A DNA stretch of 12,541 bases from Chloroflexota bacterium (lineage in GTDB: Bacteria > Chloroflexota > Limnocylindria > Limnocylindrales > CSP1-4). The DNA lies in the NCBI GenBank assembly GCA_015661135.1, contig JACVXW010000113.1:1-12541 (forward strand). Reading direction: 5' to 3'. The stretch's first letter is position 1, and the number at the start of each line of letters is the position of its first letter. Of the stretch, positions 1 through 7,710 are shown one piece after another. The position numbers and the translations under genes were made by a program. The notes beneath the pieces are model-generated. The model saw only the letters and a list, made by a program, of their open reading frames with translations. It was not told the origin of the DNA and ran no database searches.

Positions 1-1
1 T

Positions 2-1213
2 CTCCGCGGCGCGATCCTCGACGAGGCCCGGCCGTGGATCCGCACCGCAGCCGTCCCGCCGGCAGATGCCACGACCGAGCTTCCGGACGGCGTGGACGGC
101 ATCATCGAACTCCGCGAGGACCTCGTCATCGCGCTGGCGCTGGCGCCGGGCCTGGCCGCGGCGGGCGTGACGCTCGAGACGCTCGGCGCCGCGCTCGCGC
201 GTGACCCCGACGGGCTTCGCCCGGACCTCGAGGGCGGAGCCACGCTGCCCGTCGATGACAAGCTCGCCCAACTTGCTCGTGGCTTCTGGAGCCAGGGCGT
301 TCGCCTCGTCGTCCCGGACGGTGTCCGGATTGCCCGGCCCATCCTGATCCGCTGGGGCAGCGGCAACCCGGACCGGGCGCTCATCACCCGCACCATCATC
401 CGCCTCGGGACCGGCGCCGATGCGACGATCGTGGAGGAGCAGGTCCCATCCGGTGCCGAGGTGGACTGTGCCGAGGGCCAGACCGTCCCCCAGGGCTTCT
501 TCCACGGCACGATGGAGGTCGTCCTCGGCCGGGATGCCCGCCTCGCCGTCGCCGCGATCCAGGATCTCGGCCCGCATCAGGTCGTCTTTGAGCACCGCTA
601 CGCCCGGATCGGCGAGGGTGCGTCGCTGCGCTGGGCGCTCGCCCAACTGGGCGGTCGGCTCGTCCGTTCGCGGGTGGACAACCGCCTCGAGGGGGACCGG
701 AGCTCCGTCGAGCAGGCCGAGATCGTGTTCGGTTCCGAGGACCAACTGTTCGACCTCACGAGCTACACCCGCCACATCGGCCGGGACACGACCGGCAACC
801 TCCTCTCCAAGGGCGCCCTCCTCGACCGGGCGCGGTCGTACATGAAGGGCCTCATCACGATCGACAAGTCGGGCGTCGGGACGGATTCGTTCCTCGGCGA
901 GTTCGGGATGAACCTCTCAAAGGCCACCCGTGCGGTGGCAATCCCCTCGCTCGAGATCGACCAGCCGGACTGCCGGCGGGCAATGCACTCGTCATCGGTC
1001 GGGCCAATCGATCTGAACCAGCTCTTCTATCTCGAGTCGCGCGGGATCCCGCCGGACGAGGCCAGAAAGTTCATCGTCCTGGGATTCCTGGAGCCGGTCG
1101 TCGCGCGCGTGCCGCTCGAGGCGACGCAGGAGCGCCTGCGCGAGCTGCTCGAGGAGAAGTGGGCCGCCGGTCTCGCGGGGAGCGCCACCGGCGCGTCCGG
1201 CGCGGCCGCCTGA
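2..1213 (+). CDS. sufD: SufD/SufB-family Fe-S cluster assembly protein (5' end missing)
   Basis: Scaffold subunit of the cytoplasmic SUF (SufBCD) iron-sulfur cluster assembly complex. The frame is open from base 2 with no convincing start, so the N-terminus lies outside the window. About 403 residues are visible, and an internal GTG at 92 is only a possible start. The C-terminal half is the conserved SufBD beta-helix core. Counting from codon 92, FFHGTMEVVLG is at about 137-147, SRVDNRLEG at 193-201, SYMKGLITID at 249-258, IPSLEIDQPDC at 284-294, HSSSVGPIDLNQLFYLESRG at 299-318, and a helical C-terminus ends in ERLRELLEEKW. Length and the short C-terminus favour SufD over SufB. A Rieske ferredoxin remnant follows 14 nt downstream, the order seen in actinobacterial-type suf operons. 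sufC is not immediately downstream. Confidence 0.9.
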   Translation, partial: LRGAILDEARPWIRTAAVPPADATTELPDGVDGIIELREDLVIALALAPGLAAAGVTLETLGAALARDPDGLRPDLEGGATLPVDDKLAQLARGFWSQGVRLVVPDGVRIARPILIRWGSGNPDRALITRTIIRLGTGADATIVEEQVPSGAEVDCAEGQTVPQGFFHGTMEVVLGRDARLAVAAIQDLGPHQVVFEHRYARIGEGASLRWALAQLGGRLVRSRVDNRLEGDRSSVEQAEIVFGSEDQLFDLTSYTRHIGRDTTGNLLSKGALLDRARSYMKGLITIDKSGVGTDSFLGEFGMNLSKATRAVAIPSLEIDQPDCRRAMHSSSVGPIDLNQLFYLESRGIPPDEARKFIVLGFLEPVVARVPLEATQERLRELLEEKWAAGLAGSATGASGAAA

Positions 1214-1227
1214 CCGAGCCCCCCGGA

Positions 1228-1474
1228 GTGCGCCGGATTGACCTCCTCGCCCTCGAGGACGTGCCCGAGGGCACGATGCAGATGGCCTGGGTGGACGGAG
1301 TCGATCAGGTCATCGTCGTCCACACCGGTGGCGTCGTCCGGGCCTATCAGGGCATCTGCACCCGAGGCCCTGGATCCACCCGCCGACCAGCCCCTGGCCC
1401 GCTACGACGTGGTCGTGGACGGCGGCCGCGTCCTCATCGAGGTCCCCGACGGACCGCTGGAGATCAACCAGTGA
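1228..1474 (+). pseudogene. Rieske [2Fe-2S] ferredoxin remnant, internally deleted and frameshifted
   Basis: The first half reads from GTG 1228: strands such as DVPEGTMQMAWVDGVDQVIV and the lead-in AYQGICT, where the first cluster ligands (C-x-H) should begin. At about 1362-1364 the frame changes by one base. The typical Rieske C-terminus then follows in the next frame, EALDPPADQPLARYDVVVDG and onward, ending at TGA 1472-1474. The segment that should join the halves, about 30-35 residues, is absent. It would carry the rest of C-x-H and all of C-x2-H, so even a frame-corrected product could not bind a 2Fe-2S cluster. Small Rieske ferredoxins after sufD are known from actinobacterial-type suf operons. 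The conserved strands on both sides suggest recent damage or an assembly deletion. The upper frame runs on without a stop into the next gene. Confidence 0.75.
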
Positions 1475-2508
1475 TGGCGCCCGACATCGACCCGACGCCC
1501 GCCTCGGCCGGTTTCTCGATGCCGCCGGAGTGGTCGCCGCACGCCGCCTGCCTCATGGCCTGGCCGGCCCGGCACGACCTGTGGGGCGGGCGGCTCGAGG
1601 AGGCCAAGGACGACTATGCGGCCGTGGCCCGGGCGATCCTGGGCTTCGAGCCGGTCCTGATGGTCTGCCCGCCCGGGCACGCCCGCGAGGTCCGTGATCG
1701 ATGCGGGGCCGCCGTCGAGATCCTCGAGTTGCCGATCAATGACTCCTGGGCCCGCGACAGCGGCCCGATCTTTGTCCGCGACGCCGCGGGGACCGTCGCC
1801 GCCGTGAAGTTCGGGTTCAACGCGTGGGGCGACCGATGGCTGCCGTACGACGACGATGCCCGGCTGCCCGAACGAGTCGCCGGGCATCTCGGGATGCGGC
1901 TCTTTCGTGCGCCGCTCGTCCTGGAGGGTGGATCCATCCTCGTCGATGGTGACGGGACGCTCTACACCACCGAGCAGTGCCTCCTGAACCCCAACCGGAA
2001 TCCCGGCATGACTCGGGCCGAGATCGAACAGGGGCTCAAGGACTTCCTCGGCGTGAGGACGGTGATCTGGCTCCCGGTCGGGCATAGCCTGGATGTCGGG
2101 CCGGCCGGAACGGACGGCCACATCGACGGCGTCGCCCAGGTGCTGGGACCCGGGCGGATCCTGCTCGAGGCGCCAGAGGACCCGTCGGCGTCGGAGTACG
2201 AGCCCGGTCAGGCGAATCTCGCTCGCCTCCACGCGAGCCGCGACGCGCGCGGACGATCACCCGAGATCACCGTCCTCGACCCCGGCCCGGACGCACACGT
2301 GTCGTACGCCAACCACTACATCGCGAACGCGGGCGTGGTAGTTCCCACCAGCGGCGACGAAACGGACGCCCCGGTCCTGGCCTTTCTGGCATCGGTCTAC
2401 CCGGGTCGCGAGATCGTGGGCGTGCCGGGCCTGACGCTCGCCTTCGGCGGCGGCGGTCCCCACTGCATCACCCAGCAGATCCCCGCCGGAGCGGTGGCAC
2501 CGCCCTAG
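1474..2508 (+). CDS. aguA: Agmatine deiminase (agmatine iminohydrolase)
   Basis: Hydrolyses agmatine to N-carbamoylputrescine and ammonia (EC 3.5.3.12), a cytoplasmic step from arginine to putrescine. The protein is 344 aa, close to the usual 340-370. Family blocks are all present: MPPEWSPHAACLMAWP (16-31), NDSWARDSGP (89-98), FGFNAWG (113-119), LEGGSILVDG (150-159), TTEQCLLNPNRNP (165-177), TDGHIDG (213-219) and HCITQQIP (330-337). C331 is the expected nucleophile and H216 the general base of the GME/PPAD fold. The block before the cysteine reads GGGGPHC, where many homologs have GGGNIHC. The ATG overlaps the upstream TGA by one base (TGATG), implying translational coupling to the damaged Rieske gene. 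Its TAG stop shares CTAG with the convergent acylase gene. Linkage to suf is unusual; the enzyme assignment is secure, the physiological role is not. Confidence 0.95.
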   Translation: MAPDIDPTPASAGFSMPPEWSPHAACLMAWPARHDLWGGRLEEAKDDYAAVARAILGFEPVLMVCPPGHAREVRDRCGAAVEILELPINDSWARDSGPIFVRDAAGTVAAVKFGFNAWGDRWLPYDDDARLPERVAGHLGMRLFRAPLVLEGGSILVDGDGTLYTTEQCLLNPNRNPGMTRAEIEQGLKDFLGVRTVIWLPVGHSLDVGPAGTDGHIDGVAQVLGPGRILLEAPEDPSASEYEPGQANLARLHASRDARGRSPEITVLDPGPDAHVSYANHYIANAGVVVPTSGDETDAPVLAFLASVYPGREIVGVPGLTLAFGGGGPHCITQQIPAGAVAPP

Positions 2509-5089
2509 GGCGTGAGCGTCAGCTCCGACGCTGCGCTCGCCTCGATCGCTTCCCACGAGAAGGGCAGCGGCACGGTGCCGCCGGTCGCCCAGTCGTCGAT
2601 GAGGTCGCCGTAGTGGCGGTCGAACGGGTTGCCACTCTGGCCGGTGGTGATGACGATCCGCGCCTCATCGATGGCGGACATGTCGATCGTGAGACGGTAG
2701 GCCGGGCCGTTGGAAACGGTGAAGACGGAATCGAGGCCGGCGGGCACATAACCCGGCTCCGAAGGGTCCGCGAATGCGAGCCACGGCCGCCAGTAGTTGT
2801 TGAAGATGGTCCCGTTGGCGCCGGCGACCTGGCGAGGGCCGCTGTTGAAGTACCACTCCAGCGGGCCGATGCCGGAGGCTCCGAGGGTCTGCTCCTTGAA
2901 GTTCACGGTGTGCAGCCGGCCCCAGGTCCAGCGGCCCGGCGGGCCGACCTCGGCCCGCAGCTGCGCCGCCGTCCGATCGAGGGCGGCAGAGATCACGTCC
3001 CGGGCGCGGTCAGCCCCGGCGGTCGTCGTGTCGTCCCACCACGGGCTGCCGTCGTCGTGCAGGACCGCGATTAGCGCACGCCATGCGTCCGTGGAGCCAA
3101 TGTAGTCCTTGGCGAGCGGTCCGAGCTCGTCCTCGAAGATCGCGCGCATGAGCACGAATTCGGCGGCCATGTAGGTCGCACAGCCTGTCGAGTCGACGCC
3201 GCACGAGTGGTCCCAGGTGCGGATCCGGTCGAGCAGGAGCCGTCCGTCGTCCGTTGCCGGGGAGGCCTCGGCAATGATCGCCGGGATGATCGTGTCCGCG
3301 CGCAGGACGTAGCTGTCCATCTGCATGGCGCGGAAGTCCGCCGGCGTGAGCGTGCCCGCGGGCGCGGCCGCGAGGAGGTCGGTGATCCGCTGTGCGCGAT
3401 ACCCGGGATCCCAGCCGTTCGAGACGAAGTACGGGTACGCAGCGTCCACGGCCGCGTTGTTGGCCGTGACGATCACCCCGCTCGGGGGGTCGTACTGCCA
3501 GGGCAGGTCCTCGAACGGGATGTAGCCCAGCCACTCCTGGGTGCCCGACGCCCCGTCGCGAATCCGATTGCCGGTCCGGGCGCCGTCGCGGATGGGCACC
3601 AACCCCGGGAGCTGGTAGCCGATGTGTCCGTCCACGTCGGCATAGATGAAGTTCTGGCTGGGCGACCCGTAGCCGGCCATCGCGTCGCGGAAGCCCTCGA
3701 AGTCGCGGGCCGTGTTGAGATGGAAGATGGAGGCGAACGCACCATCCGGCTCACGGATCGCGGTCCACTGGAGGGCGAGGAGCGCCTGCCCCGTGAGGCG
3801 CTTGTCGACGTCGTTGAGGATCGGCCCGTGCCCCGTCGAGCGAACCTCGATGACCTCGTCATCGCCCCCGGCGACCTTGATCGTTTCCGTCCGGACGTCG
3901 AACGGGATGGACTCGCCGCCGAACAGGTAGCGCGTGGGATCGGCCGGATCGACGGTCTCGAGGAAGAGGTCCTGGACGTCCGGGTTCACGTTGGTGGCGC
4001 CCCAGGCAATGCGGGCGTTGTGGCCGAGGACCACGGCCGGAACGCCCGGGAACGAGACGCCGGTCACGTCATACGGACAGGCATCCGAGACGGTCCGGCA
4101 ATGCAGCCCGTTCATGATCCAGACGCTCGGCATGGTGAAGCCGAGGTGCGGGTCGTTCGCGAGGAGCGCGCCACCGCTGGCGGACTTCGAGCCGGCGACC
4201 ACCCAGTTGTTGGACCCGATGCCGTGGCTGCCGGCGAGGCCGGATGCCTCGTCCAGGCCGGCAAGCGCGAGGATCTCGTCGCCGATCCCGGCGACGTCGC
4301 GCCAGGCGGCCGCGGTCTCGGGGCCGAGCGCAGAGGGTGTATCGAGGTCCGGTTCGTCCGGGGTCGTCGCCGTCCCGCCGTTCGCGCCCGCTCCGCCCGA
4401 GCCCTCGAGACCCGACGGGGTGATGACGGGGGCCGCATGGTCGTACGCCGGGAAGAGCTGGTCCGTCCGAGCCGCGGATCCAAGCTGCGCGTCGGCAAGG
4501 AGCCGGAAGATTTCGTTGTCCATGTTGCCGCCCAGGTTCCAGGCCTGGACCTTCTGCCAGCCGGCCGAGTCGACCGGCGTCCACGGTTCAGGCGTGTATC
4601 CGCCCGCGCCACCGGATCCTGCCAGGAGCCCGGCGATGACGAATGGCGGCCCGAACGAGCCCTTGTTGTCGGCCAGCCAGGCGTTCACCCCGTCGGCGTA
4701 CCACTCGAGCGCGTCGCGGACGTCCACTGGCATCGCGTCGAGGTCGCGCTGGGCGGCCTGGCGCCAGCCGAGCGTCCGGATGAAGCGGTCGCGCTCGAGA
4801 CTCGCCGGGCCGAACAGCTCGGAGAGTCGTCCGGCCCCGATGTGGCGCCAGACCTCCATCTGCCACATCCGTTCCTGCGCGTGGGCGTAGCCCTGGGCGA
4901 GGAACAGGTCATGCGGATCGTCGGCGCGGATCTGGATGATGCCGGCGGTGTCGCGGATGACCGTCACCGGCGCGTGGAGGCCCTCGATCTGAATCGTGCC
5001 GTCGGTCTGCGGCAGGCCTCGGCCGGTGAATGCGCCGCGACGACGACGACGAGCACCACGCCGCTGACGACCCACCGAACGATCCGCAC
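2505..5089 (-). CDS. Penicillin acylase family N-terminal-nucleophile hydrolase (frameshift near its N-terminus)
   Basis: Exported amidohydrolase of the penicillin G acylase/AHL acylase/cephalosporin acylase family. The nucleophile is the Ser of GSNNW (codon 4214-4212), exposed by autoproteolysis. This gives an alpha part of about 290 residues and a beta chain of 569 residues. Other family marks are QTDGTIQIEGLHAPVTVIRD near the front, RMWQMEVWRHIGAGRLSELF, LLANDPHLG, CPYDVTGVSFPG, VTANNAA with the conserved Asn, DPGYRAQRI and the C-terminal ITTGQSGNPFDRHYGDL. A good start (GGAG, 6 nt, GTG at 5089) opens VRIVRWVVSGVVLVVVVAA, a signal-anchor helix, but in another frame. A -1 correction at about 5030-5050 joins it to GLPQTDG. 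Without it the enzyme frame opens with an Arg-rich stretch and no signal. It lies 11 nt after the cyclodeaminase-family gene, in one operon. The natural acyl-amide substrate cannot be read from sequence. Confidence 0.92.
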
Positions 5090-5095
5090 CGCCCG

Positions 5096-5099
5096 CTCC
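5096..5099 (-). promoter_or_regulatory. Shine-Dalgarno of the acylase gene
   Basis: GGAG on the minus strand lies 6 nt before GTG 5089 and just after the stop of the upstream gene (TGA 5103-5101). It is one of the few good ribosome binding sites in the window. It fixes the translational start in the frame that encodes the hydrophobic signal-anchor, not in the frame of the enzyme body. Confidence 0.6.
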
Positions 5100-5100
5100 G

Positions 5101-6111
5101 TCAGCGCTCGAGCACGACGCCGAGACCACGCTCGGCGGCCGATCGCACGATCGCGTCGGCGAACACGACGTCGGCCAGCCCGACGCCGAGATGGGTCACG
5201 ACGACGCGGCCGCCCGGCCGGGCGGTCCGGGCCAGGATCGCCTCGCCGATCATGGCGTGCGGGTCCGGGTAGCCATCGAAGTTGCCCACGTCGCGATTGG
5301 CGAGGTACTGGTCGCGGTGGTCGACGACGAACAGCGCTGCGTCTCGCGCCACCTCTGCGGCGCAGTAGGTGGCGTAGTCGATCGGGATGACGGTGGCCCC
5401 GGGAACGAGCCACTCGTTCGTCATGGACTGGCTGTCCTCCCGGCGACCGAATGCCGCCGCCGTCATGACCACGTCGGCGCCGTCGATCGCGCCGCGGGCC
5501 GTGTCGTGGACGACGGCCCGCTCGACACCCGCTGTGGTCGCCGCCGCTGCGGCGAGGGCCTCGGCGCGCTGCCGATCGGGGTCGAACAGGTGAAGCTCAA
5601 CGCCCGGCAGGACGTATCCGAAGATCGGCAGGTGCGAGTGACCCTGGACGCCGGCACCGATGATCGCCGCGCGCGGCGCCCGCCCGGCAACGGCCGGGCC
5701 GAAGTGGCGAATGGCTACGCCCGACACGGCGGCCGTCCGCTGGGCGGTAATCGGCCCGCCGTCGAGCATCGCCGTCGGGAAGCCCGTCGCCGGGTCATTC
5801 AGGATCACCGTCGCGCTGATCCCCGGCAGCCCGACGGCCGTGTTCGTGGCGAAACCGGCGACCCACTTCATGCCGACGAGATCGCGGTCGGGAACCTCCC
5901 CCCGATAGATCGCCGGCATGGCATGGATGAACGAGGCGGCCGGGCGTGGGTGGATCGCCAGCTTGGGGGGCAGTTCGGCACCGTCCGGCGTGGCCAGGGC
6001 GATCAGGGTTCGCTCGGCAAGGACCAGACGTTCTGAGATGTCCGGCATGGCCGCCTGGACGTCCGCCGCGGAGAGCCAGCGGAGGGGCGGAAGTGTCGGT
6101 CCGTTGGGCAT
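5101..6111 (-). CDS. Ornithine cyclodeaminase/mu-crystallin family NAD(P)-binding protein
   Basis: Member of the OCD/mu-crystallin family, which includes ornithine and lysine cyclodeaminases, ketimine reductases, alanine dehydrogenases and siderophore-precursor enzymes. From ATG 6111 it is 336 aa, the normal length. PPKLAIHP (48-55) and MKWVAGF (81-87) carry the substrate-pocket lysines, LDGGPITAQRTAAVSG (116-131) is the family core, and GAGVQGHSH (152-160) is the Rossmann dinucleotide loop. THLGVGLADVVFADAIV (306-322) is the C-terminal family block. The usual GGD-PGK-type catalytic segment is replaced by IPIDYATYCAAEVARDA (242-258), so true ornithine cyclodeaminase activity is doubtful. A GTG at 6144 is an alternative start. 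I prefer ATG 6111 because TACACT sits 7 nt before it; a GGAGG lies 13 nt upstream, too far to be an ideal ribosome site. First gene of an operon with the acylase, divergent from the ferritin/VIT1 gene. Confidence 0.92.
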   Translation of the reverse strand: MPNGPTLPPLRWLSAADVQAAMPDISERLVLAERTLIALATPDGAELPPKLAIHPRPAASFIHAMPAIYRGEVPDRDLVGMKWVAGFATNTAVGLPGISATVILNDPATGFPTAMLDGGPITAQRTAAVSGVAIRHFGPAVAGRAPRAAIIGAGVQGHSHLPIFGYVLPGVELHLFDPDRQRAEALAAAAATTAGVERAVVHDTARGAIDGADVVMTAAAFGRREDSQSMTNEWLVPGATVIPIDYATYCAAEVARDAALFVVDHRDQYLANRDVGNFDGYPDPHAMIGEAILARTARPGGRVVVTHLGVGLADVVFADAIVRSAAERGLGVVLER

Positions 6112-6118
6112 GGCCGCG

Positions 6119-6124
6119 AGTGTA
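6119..6124 (-). promoter_or_regulatory. Putative -10 element, leaderless start of the OCD-family gene
   Basis: TACACT on the minus strand, 7 nt before ATG 6111. This spacing would place the transcription start at or next to the A of the start codon. The ten bases TACACTCGCG recur before two other genes in the window. I see no good -35 hexamer. Confidence 0.5.
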
Positions 6125-6135
6125 CCTCCGGCGTA

Positions 6136-6149
6136 GGTCCGCACGGACC
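6136..6149. promoter_or_regulatory. Palindromic operator candidate between divergent promoters
   Basis: GGTCCG-CA-CGGACC, a perfect 6-bp inverted repeat with a 2-bp spacer. Its centre lies about 28 bp from ATG 6171 and about 31 bp from ATG 6111. It therefore covers the -35 zone of both putative leaderless promoters. A dimeric repressor or activator here could control the iron exporter and the OCD-family gene together. The binding protein is unknown. Confidence 0.45.
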
Positions 6150-6157
6150 CGAGGGAT

Positions 6158-6163
6158 TAGGAT
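6158..6163 (+). promoter_or_regulatory. Putative -10 element of the ferritin/VIT1 gene
   Basis: TAGGAT fits TANNNT and lies 7 nt before ATG 6171, the same geometry as the TACACT elements before other genes here. A leaderless transcript is likely, since there is no Shine-Dalgarno between this element and the ATG. Confidence 0.4.
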
Positions 6164-6170
6164 TCGCGTG

Positions 6171-7400
6171 ATGCCGATTGACCTCGCCCAGAGCCTCGAG
6201 AACCTCAAGCTCGAGCGTGACGCGATCCAGTTGTACGACGCGCTGGCCGGGATCGAGCGGGATCCGACCAGGGCCGGGGCGTTCGCCACGATCGCCGCCA
6301 ACGAACGGCGCCACGCCGACGTCTGGGCCCGGCGGCTGACCGAGCTCGGTGCCACGGTCCCGCCTGCTGCCGGCACTCGCTTCCGGGTCAGGGCCATCAT
6401 CGCCCTGGCTCGAGTCTTCGGGACCCACGCCGTGCGTGACCTCGTCCTGGCCCTGGAAGGGGACGAGGAGCGGGCCTATGTGGCCCAGGCTGCCCCCGAG
6501 GTCCATGCGATTGCCGCCGACGAGCGCGAGCACGCCGAGATCTGGAAGCGCCTGTCCGCGGACCGGTCCAACGACGCGGGCGCCGGGACGCGCGCGACGA
6601 TCGTCGGGGACGCCGCTCGCGCCACCGTCCTGGCGGGGTCCGCGGATCACGCCACGGCGGCGGCCGGCGTTGCAAGTCCCCAGGACATCGCGTCGCGGGA
6701 GCGTTGGCATCGAGCCGGGAGATCCGGGACGCTGCGCGCGGTGATCTTCGGCGTCTCGGACGGCCTGGTCTCGAATCTCGCCCTCGTCATGGGCGTGGCC
6801 GGCGCCAGTGCAGCGTTCGGCGATGGGCGGTTCGTTCTTCTGGCGGGCGTCGCCGGGCTCCTGGCGGGAGCGTTCTCCATGGCCGCCGGCGAGTACATCT
6901 CGATGCAGTCGCAGCGTGAGCTGTTCGAACGCCAGATCGCCCTCGAGCGGGCCGAACTGGAGGCAATGCCCGAGGAGGAGGAAGCTGAGCTCGCGGCCGT
7001 CTACCAGGCGAAGGGCTTCACCCAGGACGAGGCTCGAACGATCGCGGCCCGGATGTTCAAGGACCCACAGCACGCCCTGGATACGCTCGTTCGCGAAGAG
7101 CTGGGCCTGGACCCGGATCAGCTCGGGTCCCCCTGGGGCGCCGCCTTCGGTTCGTTCATCGCCTTTGCGATCGGGGCCATCGTGCCTGTTGTGCCCTACC
7201 TGGTCGGGTCGGGGAGCGGTGCCTTTGTCGCGGCGATCGTCGGGTCCATCGCCGCCCTGTTCGTCGTTGGGGCCGGCGTCAGCCTGCTCACTGGACGCAG
7301 TCTCCTCTTCTCGGGCGCGCGCCAGGTGGGAATCGGGGTCGCCGCCGCCGTGGTCACCTGGCTCGTGGGGACCGCGATCGGCGTGACCGTGGCGGCCTGA
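6171..7400 (+). CDS. Membrane-bound ferritin-like/VIT1 iron exporter (MbfA-like)
   Basis: Predicted inner-membrane Fe(II)/Mn(II) transporter, 409 aa. The N-terminal ~130 residues form a rubrerythrin/ferritin-like four-helix domain with ligands E15, E45-xx-H48 (NERRHAD) and E118-xx-H121 (DEREHAE), plus acidic residues near 96-100. A variable Ala-rich linker (about 132-180) leads to a VIT1/CCC1 domain. LRAVIFGVSDGLVSNLALVM (188-207) is its signature first helix, followed by helices at about 221-240, 322-344, 350-372 and 386-407. The cytoplasmic loop GEYISMQSQRELFERQ (240-255) plus the acidic MPEEEEAEL stretch (266-274) is the metal-collecting region of this family. The architecture matches rhizobial MbfA, which exports iron and protects against iron/peroxide stress. 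First gene of an operon with a small membrane protein and a cupin; the OCD-family gene diverges from it. Confidence 0.92.
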   Translation: MPIDLAQSLENLKLERDAIQLYDALAGIERDPTRAGAFATIAANERRHADVWARRLTELGATVPPAAGTRFRVRAIIALARVFGTHAVRDLVLALEGDEERAYVAQAAPEVHAIAADEREHAEIWKRLSADRSNDAGAGTRATIVGDAARATVLAGSADHATAAAGVASPQDIASRERWHRAGRSGTLRAVIFGVSDGLVSNLALVMGVAGASAAFGDGRFVLLAGVAGLLAGAFSMAAGEYISMQSQRELFERQIALERAELEAMPEEEEAELAAVYQAKGFTQDEARTIAARMFKDPQHALDTLVREELGLDPDQLGSPWGAAFGSFIAFAIGAIVPVVPYLVGSGSGAFVAAIVGSIAALFVVGAGVSLLTGRSLLFSGARQVGIGVAAAVVTWLVGTAIGVTVAA

Positions 7401-7404
7401 ATCG

Positions 7405-7710
7405 GTGCCCAACCTGCGGTCTATCCTCGTCGCGCTTGCCGTCGGTGCGGTCGTGGCCGGGTACACGCTGCTCTGGTGGCACTGGTCGGTCGCCTATGCC
7501 GCCGGTGCCGGCCTGCTGCTCGGCGCGCTGGCGTTGACCGGGACGATCTCGTTCGGGCCGAACATCGCCGCGGCCGATGCCGCGTGGCGGGAAGCTGCCT
7601 CCGATCTCCTGGACCCACCGGCCCAGCCGATGCCGGACGTCGATGCGGGCCCGGGCGAACCACGCCGCGCCGAGGCGCCCGGCGGGCGGATCATCCCCTC
7701 GGGTGACTGA
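7405..7710 (+). CDS. Small membrane protein of unknown function
   Basis: 101 aa from GTG 7405, four bases after the iron-exporter stop, so probably co-transcribed with it. No clear ribosome site is visible, so coupling by re-initiation is likely. Two hydrophobic helices (about 6-25 and 30-47, with LLWWHW between them) form an N-terminal hairpin. The tail of about 50 residues is hydrophilic, rich in Pro, Asp and Arg, and probably cytoplasmic. I do not recognise a family. The 3' end overlaps the cupin start by 8 nt. Confidence 0.7.
   Translation: MPNLRSILVALAVGAVVAGYTLLWWHWSVAYAAGAGLLLGALALTGTISFGPNIAAADAAWREAASDLLDPPAQPMPDVDAGPGEPRRAEAPGGRIIPSGD

Noticed and set aside
1159..2508. Genuine ancestral Rieske-agmatine deiminase fusion protein
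   Set aside because: The Rieske C-terminal half is intact in another frame and ends in TGATG at the aguA start, so the ancestral arrangement was two coupled genes.
5030..5050. Programmed -1 frameshift in the acylase gene
   Set aside because: No X-XXY-YYZ slippery heptamer; the run is GTC triplets. A sequencing or real one-base indel is simpler.
5030..5050. CGA/GTC trinucleotide run as a functional microsatellite
   Set aside because: Only four to five units, and explained by a Val-rich signal-anchor helix.
3207..5390. 727-codon open frame on the plus strand opposite the acylase gene
   Set aside because: Composition is Arg/Gly/Asp/Val-rich with no domain, and it is fully antisense to a gene with clear family motifs; long shadow frames are expected at this GC content.
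6003..7466. 487-codon open frame on the minus strand opposite the iron exporter
   Set aside because: Gly/Asp/Arg/His-rich shadow of a clearly identified gene.
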